From Blastopirellula sediminis (lineage in GTDB: Bacteria > Planctomycetota > Planctomycetia > Pirellulales > Pirellulaceae): DNA of 64,000 nt. The notes below the pieces were generated by a model. It saw only the letters and a list, made by a program, of their open reading frames with translations. It had not been told where the DNA came from and did not search any database. The DNA lies in the NCBI RefSeq assembly GCF_020966755.1, contig NZ_JAJKFT010000010.1:1266720-1330719 (forward strand), given 5' to 3'. Below are positions 1 to 7,032 of the stretch, piece by piece (the first letter of the stretch is position 1; the number at the start of each line of letters is the position of its first letter). The position numbers and the translations under genes were made by a program.

Positions 1-904
1 ACGCTTCGGCTTGTTTGCGTTTACCAGTCGAACTTAAGCGAATCGCATCGATCACCACCACGTCCAACTCGTGCTTTGTGATCCAATCACGGAGTTTTCC
101 CAAGGTCTCGGGATCGGCTGGATCGTCGGTGGTGAGCATCCACATCAGATTGTTTCGACTTGGCGCCGCTTGCCGAGCTTCGCCCCACCGCTGCGTAAGA
201 TCGGTCAGCGCTCGCTGTTGATGGCTACTGCACGCGAAGCCGACTCGCAGTGGTTTTTCCGCGGCGAAATGACCGAGGAATTTGCCGCCGCTGGCGAGCG
301 CCGCACAAAGATCTACCGCGAGCGAGCTCTTCAGTGTTTTGCTCGGGCCGACGAGGACCGCCGGTTCGTTACGCGTAAGAAAGTTGGCAATCAGCCACTC
401 GCGCGGCTTCTGTTCGGCGAAGAGTTCTTCCGTGGTCAGCGTGCGAAACGAACTGCCGCCGCCCAATTCGAGTCGCACGATTTCGCCATCGGGCGGCAAC
501 TCGACCGGCTCCGGCGTCAGTCGTTTTCGTAAGGCCGCTGCGTAGTCGGCAATGTTGTTCATGTCGCCGCCGGAATGTATCACCGCTTGAATTAGCGCCG
601 ACGCGGTCAGCTTGTCGTAGCCGTAGGTGAGGAGGTCGGCGAGCAGCTGCTGGTCGTCTCGATCTTCGTCGCCAGTGAGGTGCAGACCGAGGAGGGCCGA
701 GTAGATGTCGCGATGACATGGCACGCGAAAGACTTGCAGCGGGAGGGCGTCCTCGCTGAGCCGTTCGGGGTACATCATCATGCAGGCGAGCCATTGGGCT
801 TCGATGAGCTCTTCGTGGGCCGCGGTGCTATCGGCCTGTTTGCTTGTCTTCTTTTGCTTCGCGCGCAGCAGGGCGCCGAGGCGCCGAATTCGGGCCTTTC
901 GCAT
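1..904 (-). CDS. DnaB-N-like / AAA_25 ATPase, truncated by window edge
   Basis: The minus-strand frame from the ATG at 904 is open to the window edge, giving 301 residues with no stop. Residues about 30-130 contain a helical stretch (AQWLACMMMYPERLSED) that resembles the DnaB N-terminal domain. From about residue 155 a RecA-like ATPase begins: a Walker A-like loop LVGPSKTLKSSLAVDL, in which the usual GK is replaced by LK, and a Walker B-like DVVVIDAIRL. This combination is typical of RepA-like/AAA_25 helicase-type ATPases associated with replication or mobile elements. The substrate is unknown and the C-terminus is missing. A good promoter lies at 1048-1076. The start is supported by codon continuity rather than by a strong ribosome binding site. 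Confidence 0.72.
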   Translation of the reverse strand, partial: MRKARIRRLGALLRAKQKKTSKQADSTAAHEELIEAQWLACMMMYPERLSEDALPLQVFRVPCHRDIYSALLGLHLTGDEDRDDQQLLADLLTYGYDKLTASALIQAVIHSGGDMNNIADYAAALRKRLTPEPVELPPDGEIVRLELGGGSSFRTLTTEELFAEQKPREWLIANFLTRNEPAVLVGPSKTLKSSLAVDLCAALASGGKFLGHFAAEKPLRVGFACSSHQQRALTDLTQRWGEARQAAPSRNNLMWMLTTDDPADPETLGKLRDWITKHELDVVVIDAIRLSSTGKRKQAEA

Positions 905-1047
905 TTGGCGTTTTCCTCAAACAAGCGCGCACGGCCATCCCGGCGAGAGTTTCGCGCTTTGGAAAAAAGAGGCCTCGGTCCGATCTCGAGGCGGAGAGAA
1001 AAAGGGACGCTGGGCGGTTGATCAGACGCCCGCATCTTGAGGGGTGT

Positions 1048-1076
1048 AGTATACAAAACGCCAGTGCGTTTTGCAA
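1048..1076 (-). promoter_or_regulatory. Promoter of the truncated ATPase gene with inverted repeat in its spacer
   Basis: On the minus strand TTGCAA (1071-1076) and TATACT (1048-1053) are separated by 17 bp. A perfect inverted repeat, CAAAACGC-CAGT-GCGTTTTG at 1054-1073, fills the spacer and overlaps the -35 box, so a repressor bound there would block RNA polymerase. The promoter call is strong by pattern; the operator role is inference. Confidence 0.6.
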
Positions 1077-1098
1077 GTGAGAAAGTTGCTCTGGGTAG

Positions 1099-1116
1099 GG
1101 TGCGTCGGGACGCACC
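1099..1116. repeat. 18-bp palindrome, copy 1
   Basis: GGTGCGTC-GG-GACGCACC is a perfect palindrome with 8-bp arms. A second copy with a different 2-base centre occurs at 1221-1238. The pair looks like a small REP-type palindromic family. Confidence 0.6.
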
Positions 1117-1145
1117 AAGAGGCGCCGAACGATGTCGATTTGTCA

Positions 1146-1190
1146 TCGCGTGGTAACGCAACGGCGTCGCAGAGTTGCGTTGCCACGCGA
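1146..1190. repeat. Imperfect inverted repeat with 17-bp arms
   Basis: Arms at 1146-1162 and 1174-1190 pair with one mismatch around an 11-base centre (TCGCGTGGTAACGCAAC against GTTGCGTTGCCACGCGA). It sits between the two 18-bp palindromes and has no T-run, so it is not an obvious terminator. Confidence 0.55.
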
Positions 1191-1220
1191 GGTGCGAAAC
1201 CGGCGGTGCGGCAGGTTCGT

Positions 1221-1238
1221 GGTGCGTCCAGACGCACC
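1221..1238. repeat. 18-bp palindrome, copy 2
   Basis: GGTGCGTC-CA-GACGCACC has the same 8-bp arms as the copy at 1099-1116, with centre CA instead of GG. Confidence 0.6.
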
Positions 1239-1250
1239 CAACCTGGACTT

Positions 1251-1380
1251 GCGGCCGCATACCCTCGGCTTGCGCCTTGGGCTAGTGTTTTGCTTCTTGT
1301 CCGCTTTCGGCTCTCCGCTTTCCGCTGTTCTTTGCGGCCGCATTTCCCTCGCTTGCGCTTCGGGCTACTATTGGGCGCGG
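1251..1380. repeat. 130-bp dispersed repeat, copy A
   Basis: This segment aligns along its whole length with 13241-13370, with roughly 80% identity by eye and compensating one-base gaps. Each copy carries the word GCCGCAT ... GCTTGCGC ... GGGCTA twice, about 80 bp apart, so it is itself a degenerate tandem pair. A 34-base block ending in GGGCTACTATTG is identical in the two copies. Confidence 0.65.
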
Positions 1381-1401
1381 CGGGCTAGTGAAGCGTGTGG
1401 C

Positions 1402-2694
1402 TTAGCGGCGTTTCAGGTTGGTGACGTACTTGCCGGGGGCGACGTCGTCGCGGGTATAGCTAACGTCGTCGATGATCGTGCCTTGCGGGTCGACCAGGCG
1501 GAGTTCGTCGCCGCTGTTGCTGAGCCAGCTTTGGCCGGGGTTGTGAATCGTGATCACCGAGCAGGGAGGGATCTCGCCGGAAAGTTTGATTTCGCCTCCA
1601 TCGTCATCTAGCAGTTTCCAACCGTCGAGCGAGAGGGCGCGGGTCGAACTGCTGGCCAGCACGACCGCCTCTTTGCCGTCGTCTTGCGAGTAAGGATCGG
1701 GGAGAACGGCGAGGATCTGCAAGTCGGTCGACTTTTGGGGGCTGGGCCGCGGCATTTGCGGAGCGACCGACGCGGCCGGCGGAGCGCCTCCGTCGTCGTC
1801 ATCGGCGCCGACCAGGATCTGGAACGAAATCAGATAATGGTCCGAGAGTTTGCGCTCGTAGTCGCGACTATTCTTGGCGGTGTGAACGACCTCGCGCGAG
1901 TTGGCGAACTCTTTTTGATCTTTGGGAACGAAGACGCGATCAAACGGGGCGTCTTTGACGTGGGTGTTTTGATCTTCCGCGTTCAGATCGCGGAAGCCGG
2001 CCCCGACGAATTTCTTTTCTCCTTCTTCTTTGGCCGACAGCATGTTGGTGTCGCCGATCAGGATGATGTCGTCGTCGCCGAACGTCTTCTTAATTTTGGG
2101 AAGCTCGACGATCAGGGCGCTCGCTTCGGCGGCGCGATGTTTGGCCATCTCGCTGGTCGAAGAACCGTAGTTCGATTTCATGTGGAGCGGGATGATGACG
2201 AAGTCGGTCTTCCCTTCGCCGGCCGAGAACTTCGCCGCGTGCGGTTGCCGATCCCATGTGTAGTAGTTGTCGCCGAGCAGATCGACCGGCTCGATCCGCA
2301 TCGCGCCGCCGACCCGTTTGACGCGCGCTTCATTCCAAGCGACGCCGGTCAGTTGCGCTTCGGCGTAGACGTCCCGTTTGGGGAAGAGTTCGTACTTCCA
2401 ATCGTTCCCTTTGCGGCGATTCAAGAGGGCGACGACTTGATCGAGCGTCTTGTTGCCGAGCCGGTCATGCTCGGGGTAATCGTCACAAATCTCTTGAAGT
2501 GCTAGCACGTCGACGCCGGCAGTTTCGATCTCGGCGGCGAGGTCTTCCGGTTTCTGCGGCGGCGAATTGCGCATTTCCGGCTTGCCGAGCCATTCAATGT
2601 TCCAGGAGCCGACTTGAATAATATCGGCGGCGGCCGGCGTGCAAGCGCCAGTGCACAAAAGACTTAGGGCAATTAGCAGGGAACTGATCCGCAT
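1402..2694 (-). CDS. Secreted endonuclease/exonuclease/phosphatase-family protein with lamin-tail domain
   Basis: The protein has 430 residues. A signal peptide covers about residues 1-24, ending in CTPAAA. An EEP (DNase I/exonuclease III-like) domain follows: N32 in GSWNIEWLG, E68 in VLALQEIC, a histidine in IPLHMKSNYG, D and N in LIGDTNML, and the terminal SDH in KLSDHYLI. All expected catalytic positions are present. Residues about 320-425 form a lamin-tail (LTD) beta-sandwich, with LDGWKLLDDDGGEI and GDELRLVDPQG typical of that fold. The likely role is an extracellular nuclease or phosphodiesterase; the substrate cannot be told from sequence. The ATG is preceded by AAAGGA at 7-nt spacing, supporting this start. 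TACAAT at 2760-2765 (minus strand) is a possible -10 box. Confidence 0.85.
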   Translation of the reverse strand: MRISSLLIALSLLCTGACTPAAADIIQVGSWNIEWLGKPEMRNSPPQKPEDLAAEIETAGVDVLALQEICDDYPEHDRLGNKTLDQVVALLNRRKGNDWKYELFPKRDVYAEAQLTGVAWNEARVKRVGGAMRIEPVDLLGDNYYTWDRQPHAAKFSAGEGKTDFVIIPLHMKSNYGSSTSEMAKHRAAEASALIVELPKIKKTFGDDDIILIGDTNMLSAKEEGEKKFVGAGFRDLNAEDQNTHVKDAPFDRVFVPKDQKEFANSREVVHTAKNSRDYERKLSDHYLISFQILVGADDDDGGAPPAASVAPQMPRPSPQKSTDLQILAVLPDPYSQDDGKEAVVLASSSTRALSLDGWKLLDDDGGEIKLSGEIPPCSVITIHNPGQSWLSNSGDELRLVDPQGTIIDDVSYTRDDVAPGKYVTNLKRR

Positions 2695-2812
2695 TCGGCA
2701 TCCTTTGGCAGTTTTTTAAACCCGCAACTTAACGTAATAGGGATCGCACGATCTATTAGATTGTACGAAACTCTACCATTAAGCCTGGGTTAAATCCGAG
2801 TCATTGCATTTT

Positions 2813-2830
2813 CTACGGTTTTCTCCGTTG
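2813..2830. promoter_or_regulatory. Candidate BlaI-type operator, site 1
   Basis: CTACGG-N6-CCGTTG is a dyad with one mismatch against the perfect site at 2835-2852. The two sites are 22 bp apart centre to centre, about two helical turns. Known BlaI/MecI operators are similar short dyads with a TACA/TGTA core. Confidence 0.5.
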
Positions 2831-2855
2831 CGGCCTACGGTTTGACCCGTAGAAT
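2828..2855 (+). promoter_or_regulatory. Promoter of the blaI-M56 pair
   Basis: TTGCGG (2828-2833) and TAGAAT (2850-2855) are 16 bp apart, about 38 bp before the start codon. The two candidate operator dyads overlap the -35 and -10 elements, as expected for a repressor that controls its own operon. Confidence 0.5.
2835..2852. promoter_or_regulatory. Candidate BlaI-type operator, site 2
   Basis: CTACGG-TTTGAC-CCGTAG is a perfect 6-bp-arm dyad overlapping the -10 box of the promoter. It is the best candidate for the primary binding site of the repressor encoded immediately downstream. Confidence 0.55.
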
Positions 2856-2892
2856 AAATGGGCCATTGGACTAAGTGAGGGGCAAGCACGAT

Positions 2893-3297
2893 ATGCCAAG
2901 ACCAAAGCAGACGACGCCTACAGCGGGTGAGCTGGAGGTGCTGAAGATTCTCTGGGATCGCGGACCGTCTACCGTTCGGGACGTGATGAACGAACTGAAT
3001 CAAACTCGACCGCGGGCTTACACGTCGGTCATGAGTTTGATGAACGTGATGGCCGACAAAGGTCTGCTGTTACGCAAGCCGGAAGGGCGCGCATTTATCT
3101 ACGAGGCGAAGCGGACTCGTGATAAAACGTTGGGAGGCATTCTGCACGACGTGCTCGGTCGTGCGTTCGGCGGATCGGCCAGCAGCCTGGTCGCCCACTT
3201 GTTGGAAGAATCGAAACCTTCGAGTGAAGAGCTGGACGCGATTCGACGCACCTTGGAGCAGTACGAAGATACCGACCAGGCGCCAGGAGATGGTTAA
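2893..3297 (+). CDS. blaI: BlaI/MecI/CopY-family transcriptional repressor
   Basis: The protein has 134 residues, close to the usual family length of 120-130. It opens with the winged-helix signature PTAGELEVLKILWDRGPSTV and continues with a recognition-helix region (TRPRAYTSVMSLMNVMADKG) and the family's RKPEGRAFIYEA wing. A C-terminal helical region would mediate dimerisation. Family members are inactivated when a partner M56 membrane protease triggers their cleavage. The ATG at 2893 is preferred over an in-frame GTG at 2875 because GAGGGG lies about 10 nt before it and the family alignment starts there. The stop overlaps the next start by one base (TAATG), indicating translational coupling. 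Two dyads at 2813-2852 probably mediate autoregulation. Confidence 0.88.
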   Translation: MPRPKQTTPTAGELEVLKILWDRGPSTVRDVMNELNQTRPRAYTSVMSLMNVMADKGLLLRKPEGRAFIYEAKRTRDKTLGGILHDVLGRAFGGSASSLVAHLLEESKPSSEELDAIRRTLEQYEDTDQAPGDG

Positions 3298-5162
3298 TGT
3301 TTTGGGAGCCTCTCTCCAACCCGATTTATTTTCAGCTGACGATGGCGCTGGTTCACTTTGTGTGGCAAGGGGCGCTCATCTGGCTGGTCTGGGTCGCGGT
3401 AATGCGATTTTCGACCCGGCCCGAGACGCGCTATAACGCCGGGGTCGCCGCCCTGGCGGTGATGCTCGCATGTCCCTTTGTGACCGCGTGCGTCTCTCCG
3501 CAGCAATCGCCGGCCGTCAGCGAAGAACCGGCCGTCGCCGAAGTGGCCGAAGTGATTGACGAGACCGGTCTGCTCACCGCTGCGGCGGTCGAAGAGGTCG
3601 CGACGACGGTCGAGGCCGATTCGTCGCTGGGAGTCGATCTGATCTACCAGTTTCAGCCGATCCTGCTGTTCGTCTGGCTGTTGGGAATCGTCCTGTTCGG
3701 CGGACGCTTGCTGGTCGCGTATGCGGCGACCGTTTGGCTGCGGAGCGAAGGCTCGCGGCTGGAGCGTTCGATTCAAAACATCGCCGATCAGATCAGTCGC
3801 CGCATGGAATTCATCGTTACGCCGGCGATCGGCGTCAGCTCGCGAATTGGCGAAGCGATGACGGTCGGCGTGCTGCAGCCGATGATCCTGTTGCCGACCG
3901 CGTGGCTGACCGAGCTGTCGCCGGACGTGTTGGAAGCGGTGATCGCGCATGAGCTGGCGCATGTTCGCCGCGGCGATCTGTGGGTCAACGCAGCGCAGCG
4001 CGTGATCGAAACGTTGTTCTTCTATCATCCGGCGGTTTGGTATATCTCGCGGCAAGTTCGCGTCGAACGCGAATTCTGCTGCGATGAGCTGGCGATCCTC
4101 GCCACCGGCCGCCGCGTGCAATACGCCCAATCATTAGAACTTGTCGCACGTCGGCAATTTGAACCCGCCGCCGCCGTGCTCGCCGCCCCATTCTTAGGAG
4201 ATCGCACGATGAATCTGTTGAAGCGCGTTCGGCATGCGCTGGGCATTCCGCTCGGCCGTGAATCAGGCCGATTGCTGCCGGTCGGTTTGGCTTTGTTGGT
4301 CGTCCCGGTCGGCCTGTGGGTCGCCGTTGCGATGCTCTCTTCTCCTCGCGTGATGGCCGAAGACGAAGCGGCCGCGCCCCGCGAAGGAGAACGTCCTCGT
4401 GATGGAGGCGAATTTGGTTTTGGACCTCCCGCCCATGGCGATCGCGACTTCGTTCGTCCGCCGCGCCGCGAAGGAGATCGAGATTTCTACACCGGCGCGC
4501 CGCGTCGTGAAGGAGAGGCTGGAATGCCGCCGCGTCGGGAAGGAGACTTTGGTCCCCCGCCGCGCCGTGAAGGCGATTTCGGACCGCCGCCGCGTCGCGA
4601 AGGAGAGGGAGACCGTCCCGCTCGTCGTGAAGGCGATATGGCGCCCCGATCGCAGCAAGAGATGATTCATCTGCTGCGGGAAGAGATGCAGATGCTTCGC
4701 GTTCACATGGAACGTCTGCAACGTCGCATCAACGAACTGGAAGGGGTTCCGATGCGTGAAGGGGATCGTCCCCGTCCAGAAGGTCTGCGCGGCGGCGATC
4801 GCCCACGTCCGGAAGGCATGCGTGAAGGAGATCGCCCGCGTCCGGAAGGTGCGCGTGAAGGGGATCGCCCGCGTCCGGAAGGTGCGCGTGACGGAGATCG
4901 CCCGCGTCCGGAAGGTGCGCGTGATGGCGACCGTCCGCGTCCGGAAGGTGCGCGTGAAGGGGATCGCCCGCGTCCGGAAGGTGCGCGTGACGGAGATCGT
5001 CCGCGTCCGGAAGGTGCGCGTGAAGGGGATCGCCCGCGTCCGGAAGGTGCGCGTGAAGGGGATCGTCCGCGTCCGGAAGGTGCGCGTGACAGTGATCGTC
5101 CGCGTCCGGAAGGTCCTCGTGAAGGGGATGCGGCGCCGGCCCCACGGTTGGACGCTGAGTAA
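3297..5162 (+). CDS. M56-family (BlaR1/MecR1-like) membrane metalloprotease with long repeat tail
   Basis: The protein has 621 residues. The first 150 carry hydrophobic segments typical of M56 proteins. The zinc motif HELAH is at 218-222, and the third ligand region FCCDEL follows with E264. A further membrane segment lies at about 325-345 (LLPVGLALLVVPVGLWVAVA). The canonical C-terminal penicillin-binding sensor domain is absent. Instead there is an Arg/Glu/Gly-rich tail (PPRREGDFG repeats), a short coiled coil (about 460-485, with heptad-like LLREEMQMLRVHMERLQ), and eleven 11-residue units REGDRPRPEGA. By family logic it senses an envelope signal and leads to cleavage of the BlaI partner encoded just upstream. 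The ligand is unknown; a beta-lactam sensor is not supported. Confidence 0.82.
   Translation: MFWEPLSNPIYFQLTMALVHFVWQGALIWLVWVAVMRFSTRPETRYNAGVAALAVMLACPFVTACVSPQQSPAVSEEPAVAEVAEVIDETGLLTAAAVEEVATTVEADSSLGVDLIYQFQPILLFVWLLGIVLFGGRLLVAYAATVWLRSEGSRLERSIQNIADQISRRMEFIVTPAIGVSSRIGEAMTVGVLQPMILLPTAWLTELSPDVLEAVIAHELAHVRRGDLWVNAAQRVIETLFFYHPAVWYISRQVRVEREFCCDELAILATGRRVQYAQSLELVARRQFEPAAAVLAAPFLGDRTMNLLKRVRHALGIPLGRESGRLLPVGLALLVVPVGLWVAVAMLSSPRVMAEDEAAAPREGERPRDGGEFGFGPPAHGDRDFVRPPRREGDRDFYTGAPRREGEAGMPPRREGDFGPPPRREGDFGPPPRREGEGDRPARREGDMAPRSQQEMIHLLREEMQMLRVHMERLQRRINELEGVPMREGDRPRPEGLRGGDRPRPEGMREGDRPRPEGAREGDRPRPEGARDGDRPRPEGARDGDRPRPEGAREGDRPRPEGARDGDRPRPEGAREGDRPRPEGAREGDRPRPEGARDSDRPRPEGPREGDAAPAPRLDAE
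4752..5114 (+). repeat. 33-bp coding minisatellite, 11 units
   Basis: Eleven consecutive in-frame 33-bp units encode variants of REGDRPRPEGA. They differ mostly at the second residue (E, D or G) and the last residue (A, L, M or P). A partial twelfth unit follows. Such tandem repeats commonly vary in copy number between strains. Confidence 0.9.
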
Positions 5163-5484
5163 ATCGTCGTCCATGAAGACGATGGAAATTCACCGTAGCC
5201 GAGTGCAGTTTGCCTCGGCTTTTTTCGTGCGCTGATTAGTGGCGACGAAAGCTTGATAGCAATCGATTCTAAAGAGAAATTAAGGACGATACGCAACTCT
5301 CTTCGCGAAACTTTCTCGGCCGCGCCTGGTTAGATCGATTACAAGGCGGATATCTACGGAAGAGGAAGGAGCCCTGGCGATCGCTCGATTGTCGCCACGA
5401 TGCGGCTCCCGCTTACCGGTCCGCGCGAAGCGTTTTTGAACCTGGTTGCGCGGTTCAAGATTTATCACTGGAGTTGAGTTAGTT
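5163..5484. other. Intergenic spacer, terminator then leader
   Basis: The spacer holds a terminator at 5198-5225 and the upstream region of the Gly/His/Met-rich protein gene. No RNA gene or convincing small ORF is seen. Confidence 0.5.
5198..5225 (+). terminator. Intrinsic terminator after the blaI-M56 operon
   Basis: GCCGAG and CTCGGC form a 6-bp stem around a 10-base loop, followed by TTTTT. It lies 36 bp after the M56 stop codon. Confidence 0.65.
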
Positions 5485-6942
5485 ATGGATTGGTACGTGC
5501 GAATCGCCCCTCTGTCGCGTCATGCGATCGCCGCTGGGGCCTGTCTGTTCGGCACGCTTGGTTTGTCGTCTTTGGCGCTGGCCGATGAAGCCCCCGTCGC
5601 TCCGCTGACGGCCGAAGAGCTGATGCTGCAAGACTATCAAGTCGACTTCAAGCCGCCGGCTCGCGGCGAGAAGGAACATGGGGACAAAGAGAAAGGTGAA
5701 CATCGCGGTCACGGCAAGCCCGGCGATCGCGGCCCGCGCAGCGAACATGGCGACAAGGGCAAAGACAAAGACAAAGCGGAGCATCGCGGCGGCCCAGGCG
5801 GTCATGGCATGCATGGCCCGCGCGGCGAACATGGCGATAAAGCGAAAGGCCATGGCGAACATCGTGGTCCCGGTCGCGGCGGCATGGCGACGCATCGCGG
5901 CTTCGGCCCGATGAAGGGTGGCCCGGCTTGGGGCGGTCATGGACGCGGCCATGGCATGGCGATGGGTCGCGGTTTCGGCCCGATGCACGGCGGCCCAATG
6001 CATGGTCGTCAAATGCACGGCGGTCCGGGACGTGGCGGCTTTGGCCCTGGTCACGGCATGGCGATGCACCGCGGCTTTGGCCCGATGAAAGGTGGCCCGG
6101 CTTGGGGCGGTCATGGCATGGCGATGGGTCGCGGTTTCGGCCCGATGCATGGCGGCCAGATGCACGGTCGTCAAATGCACGGCGGTCCGGGACGGGGCGG
6201 CTTTGGCCCTGGTCACGGCATGGCGATGCACCGCGGCTTTGGCCCGATGCATGGTGGACCGGGACGCGGCGGTTTCGGCCCGGGTCATGGCAAGCCGGAA
6301 ATGAAGAAGTCGGACGAAGCGAAGAAACCGGAACGCGCTGTGCCGGAAATGCCGGAAGGTATTAAGGAACCGGCCGTGGCGATCCGTCGCTTGATGGCGG
6401 AGAACGCTTCGCTGAAGCAAAAGGTCGCTCGCCTCGAAAACGCGCTGAAGTCGGACAAGAAGCCGGAAGCGAAAAAGGAAGAGCCGAAGAAAGACGAACC
6501 GAAGAAGGATGGCCCCGGTCGTCCCGACTTCACCGGTCCTCGCGGTCCGATGATGCGAGGCGGTTTCGGCGGCGGCTTCCCAGGTCGCGGCTTTGAAGGA
6601 ATGGATGGCCAGCGTGGCCCGATCGCTCGTGGTCCTCGCGACGGCGAACGTCCGGAAGCTGGTCCCCGTGGCCCGCGTGACGGCGAACGCCCGGAAGCTG
6701 GTCCTCGTGGTCCGCGTGACGGCGAACGTCCGGAAGCTGGTCCTCGTGGCCCGCGTGACGGCGAACGTCCGGAAGCTGGCCCTCGTGGCCCGCGTGACGG
6801 CGAAGGTCGTCAGCGTGGCGGAGAACGTCGCACCGAAGTCGAAGGTCAAACCCGCGAAGGTTTCGTCCTCGACACCAACGGCGACGGCATCAACGACGCT
6901 CCGGCCGCCGAGCCGCAAATCGCCGCGGTCGACGCCGAATAG
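5485..6942 (+). CDS. Secreted Gly/His/Met-rich repeat protein, function unknown
   Basis: The protein has 485 residues. An N-terminal signal peptide covers about residues 1-34 (hydrophobic AAGACLFGTLGLSSLALA). Residues about 55-275 are built of repeats rich in Gly, His, Met and Arg, such as HGMAMHRGFGPM and GRQMHGGPGRGG. A Leu-heptad segment follows at about 305-325 (RRLMAENASLKQKVARLENA), then Lys/Glu-rich and Arg/Gly-rich parts with four or five 13-residue units GPRDGERPEAGPR. The C-terminus ends with LDTNGDGINDAPA, a calcium-loop-like DxNxDGxxD motif. His/Met density suggests metal binding, which is inference only. The ATG at 5485 is chosen over an in-frame upstream ATG because GGAG lies upstream and the signal peptide begins there. 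It directly follows the blaI-M56 operon and shares its coiled-coil-plus-repeat layout. Confidence 0.78.
   Translation: MDWYVRIAPLSRHAIAAGACLFGTLGLSSLALADEAPVAPLTAEELMLQDYQVDFKPPARGEKEHGDKEKGEHRGHGKPGDRGPRSEHGDKGKDKDKAEHRGGPGGHGMHGPRGEHGDKAKGHGEHRGPGRGGMATHRGFGPMKGGPAWGGHGRGHGMAMGRGFGPMHGGPMHGRQMHGGPGRGGFGPGHGMAMHRGFGPMKGGPAWGGHGMAMGRGFGPMHGGQMHGRQMHGGPGRGGFGPGHGMAMHRGFGPMHGGPGRGGFGPGHGKPEMKKSDEAKKPERAVPEMPEGIKEPAVAIRRLMAENASLKQKVARLENALKSDKKPEAKKEEPKKDEPKKDGPGRPDFTGPRGPMMRGGFGGGFPGRGFEGMDGQRGPIARGPRDGERPEAGPRGPRDGERPEAGPRGPRDGERPEAGPRGPRDGERPEAGPRGPRDGEGRQRGGERRTEVEGQTREGFVLDTNGDGINDAPAAEPQIAAVDAE
5890..6290 (+). repeat. Coding tandem repeats (Gly/His/Met-rich block)
   Basis: Imperfect units of about 25-65 residues (GFGPMxGG, GHGMAM, QMHGGPGRGG) are repeated at least three times with near-identical DNA, for example the same HGMAMHRGFGPM coding segment at about 6050 and 6215. 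Confidence 0.75.
6628..6800 (+). repeat. 39-bp coding tandem repeat
   Basis: Four to five 13-residue units GPRDGERPEAGPR are encoded by near-identical 39-bp repeats. Confidence 0.75.
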
Positions 6943-6990
6943 TCGCTGACCTGCGAACAGAAAAACTGTCCTGGCCCGTGATGGGATCCG

Positions 6991-7024
6991 ACGAAGCCGA
7001 GCGACGCGTTGCTCGGCTTCGTTT
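6991..7024 (+). terminator. Intrinsic terminator after the Gly/His/Met-rich protein gene
   Basis: ACGAAGCCGAGC (6991-7002) pairs perfectly with GCTCGGCTTCGT (7011-7022) around an 8-base loop, followed by TT. The stem ends 9 bp before the stop of the convergent gene. Confidence 0.75.
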
Positions 7025-7032
7025 ATTTCTTG

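Larger units (their letters stand above)
905..1401. other. Repeat-rich intergenic spacer
   Basis: No gene is supported here; the open frames are short and mutually overlapping. The spacer contains the ATPase promoter, two copies of an 18-bp palindrome, a longer imperfect inverted repeat, and a 130-bp copy of a dispersed repeat, each listed separately. Confidence 0.6.

Noticed and set aside
4752-5114. Regularly spaced repeats suggesting a CRISPR array
   Set aside because: The units are directly adjacent with no spacers and encode an in-frame protein repeat.
4263-5174. Minus-strand ORFs of up to 303 codons
   Set aside because: They are open only because the 33-bp repeat has no stops in several frames.
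5479-6918. Minus-strand ORF of 479 codons
   Set aside because: It is antisense to the Gly/His/Met-rich gene and arises from its repeats; no promoter or start supports it.
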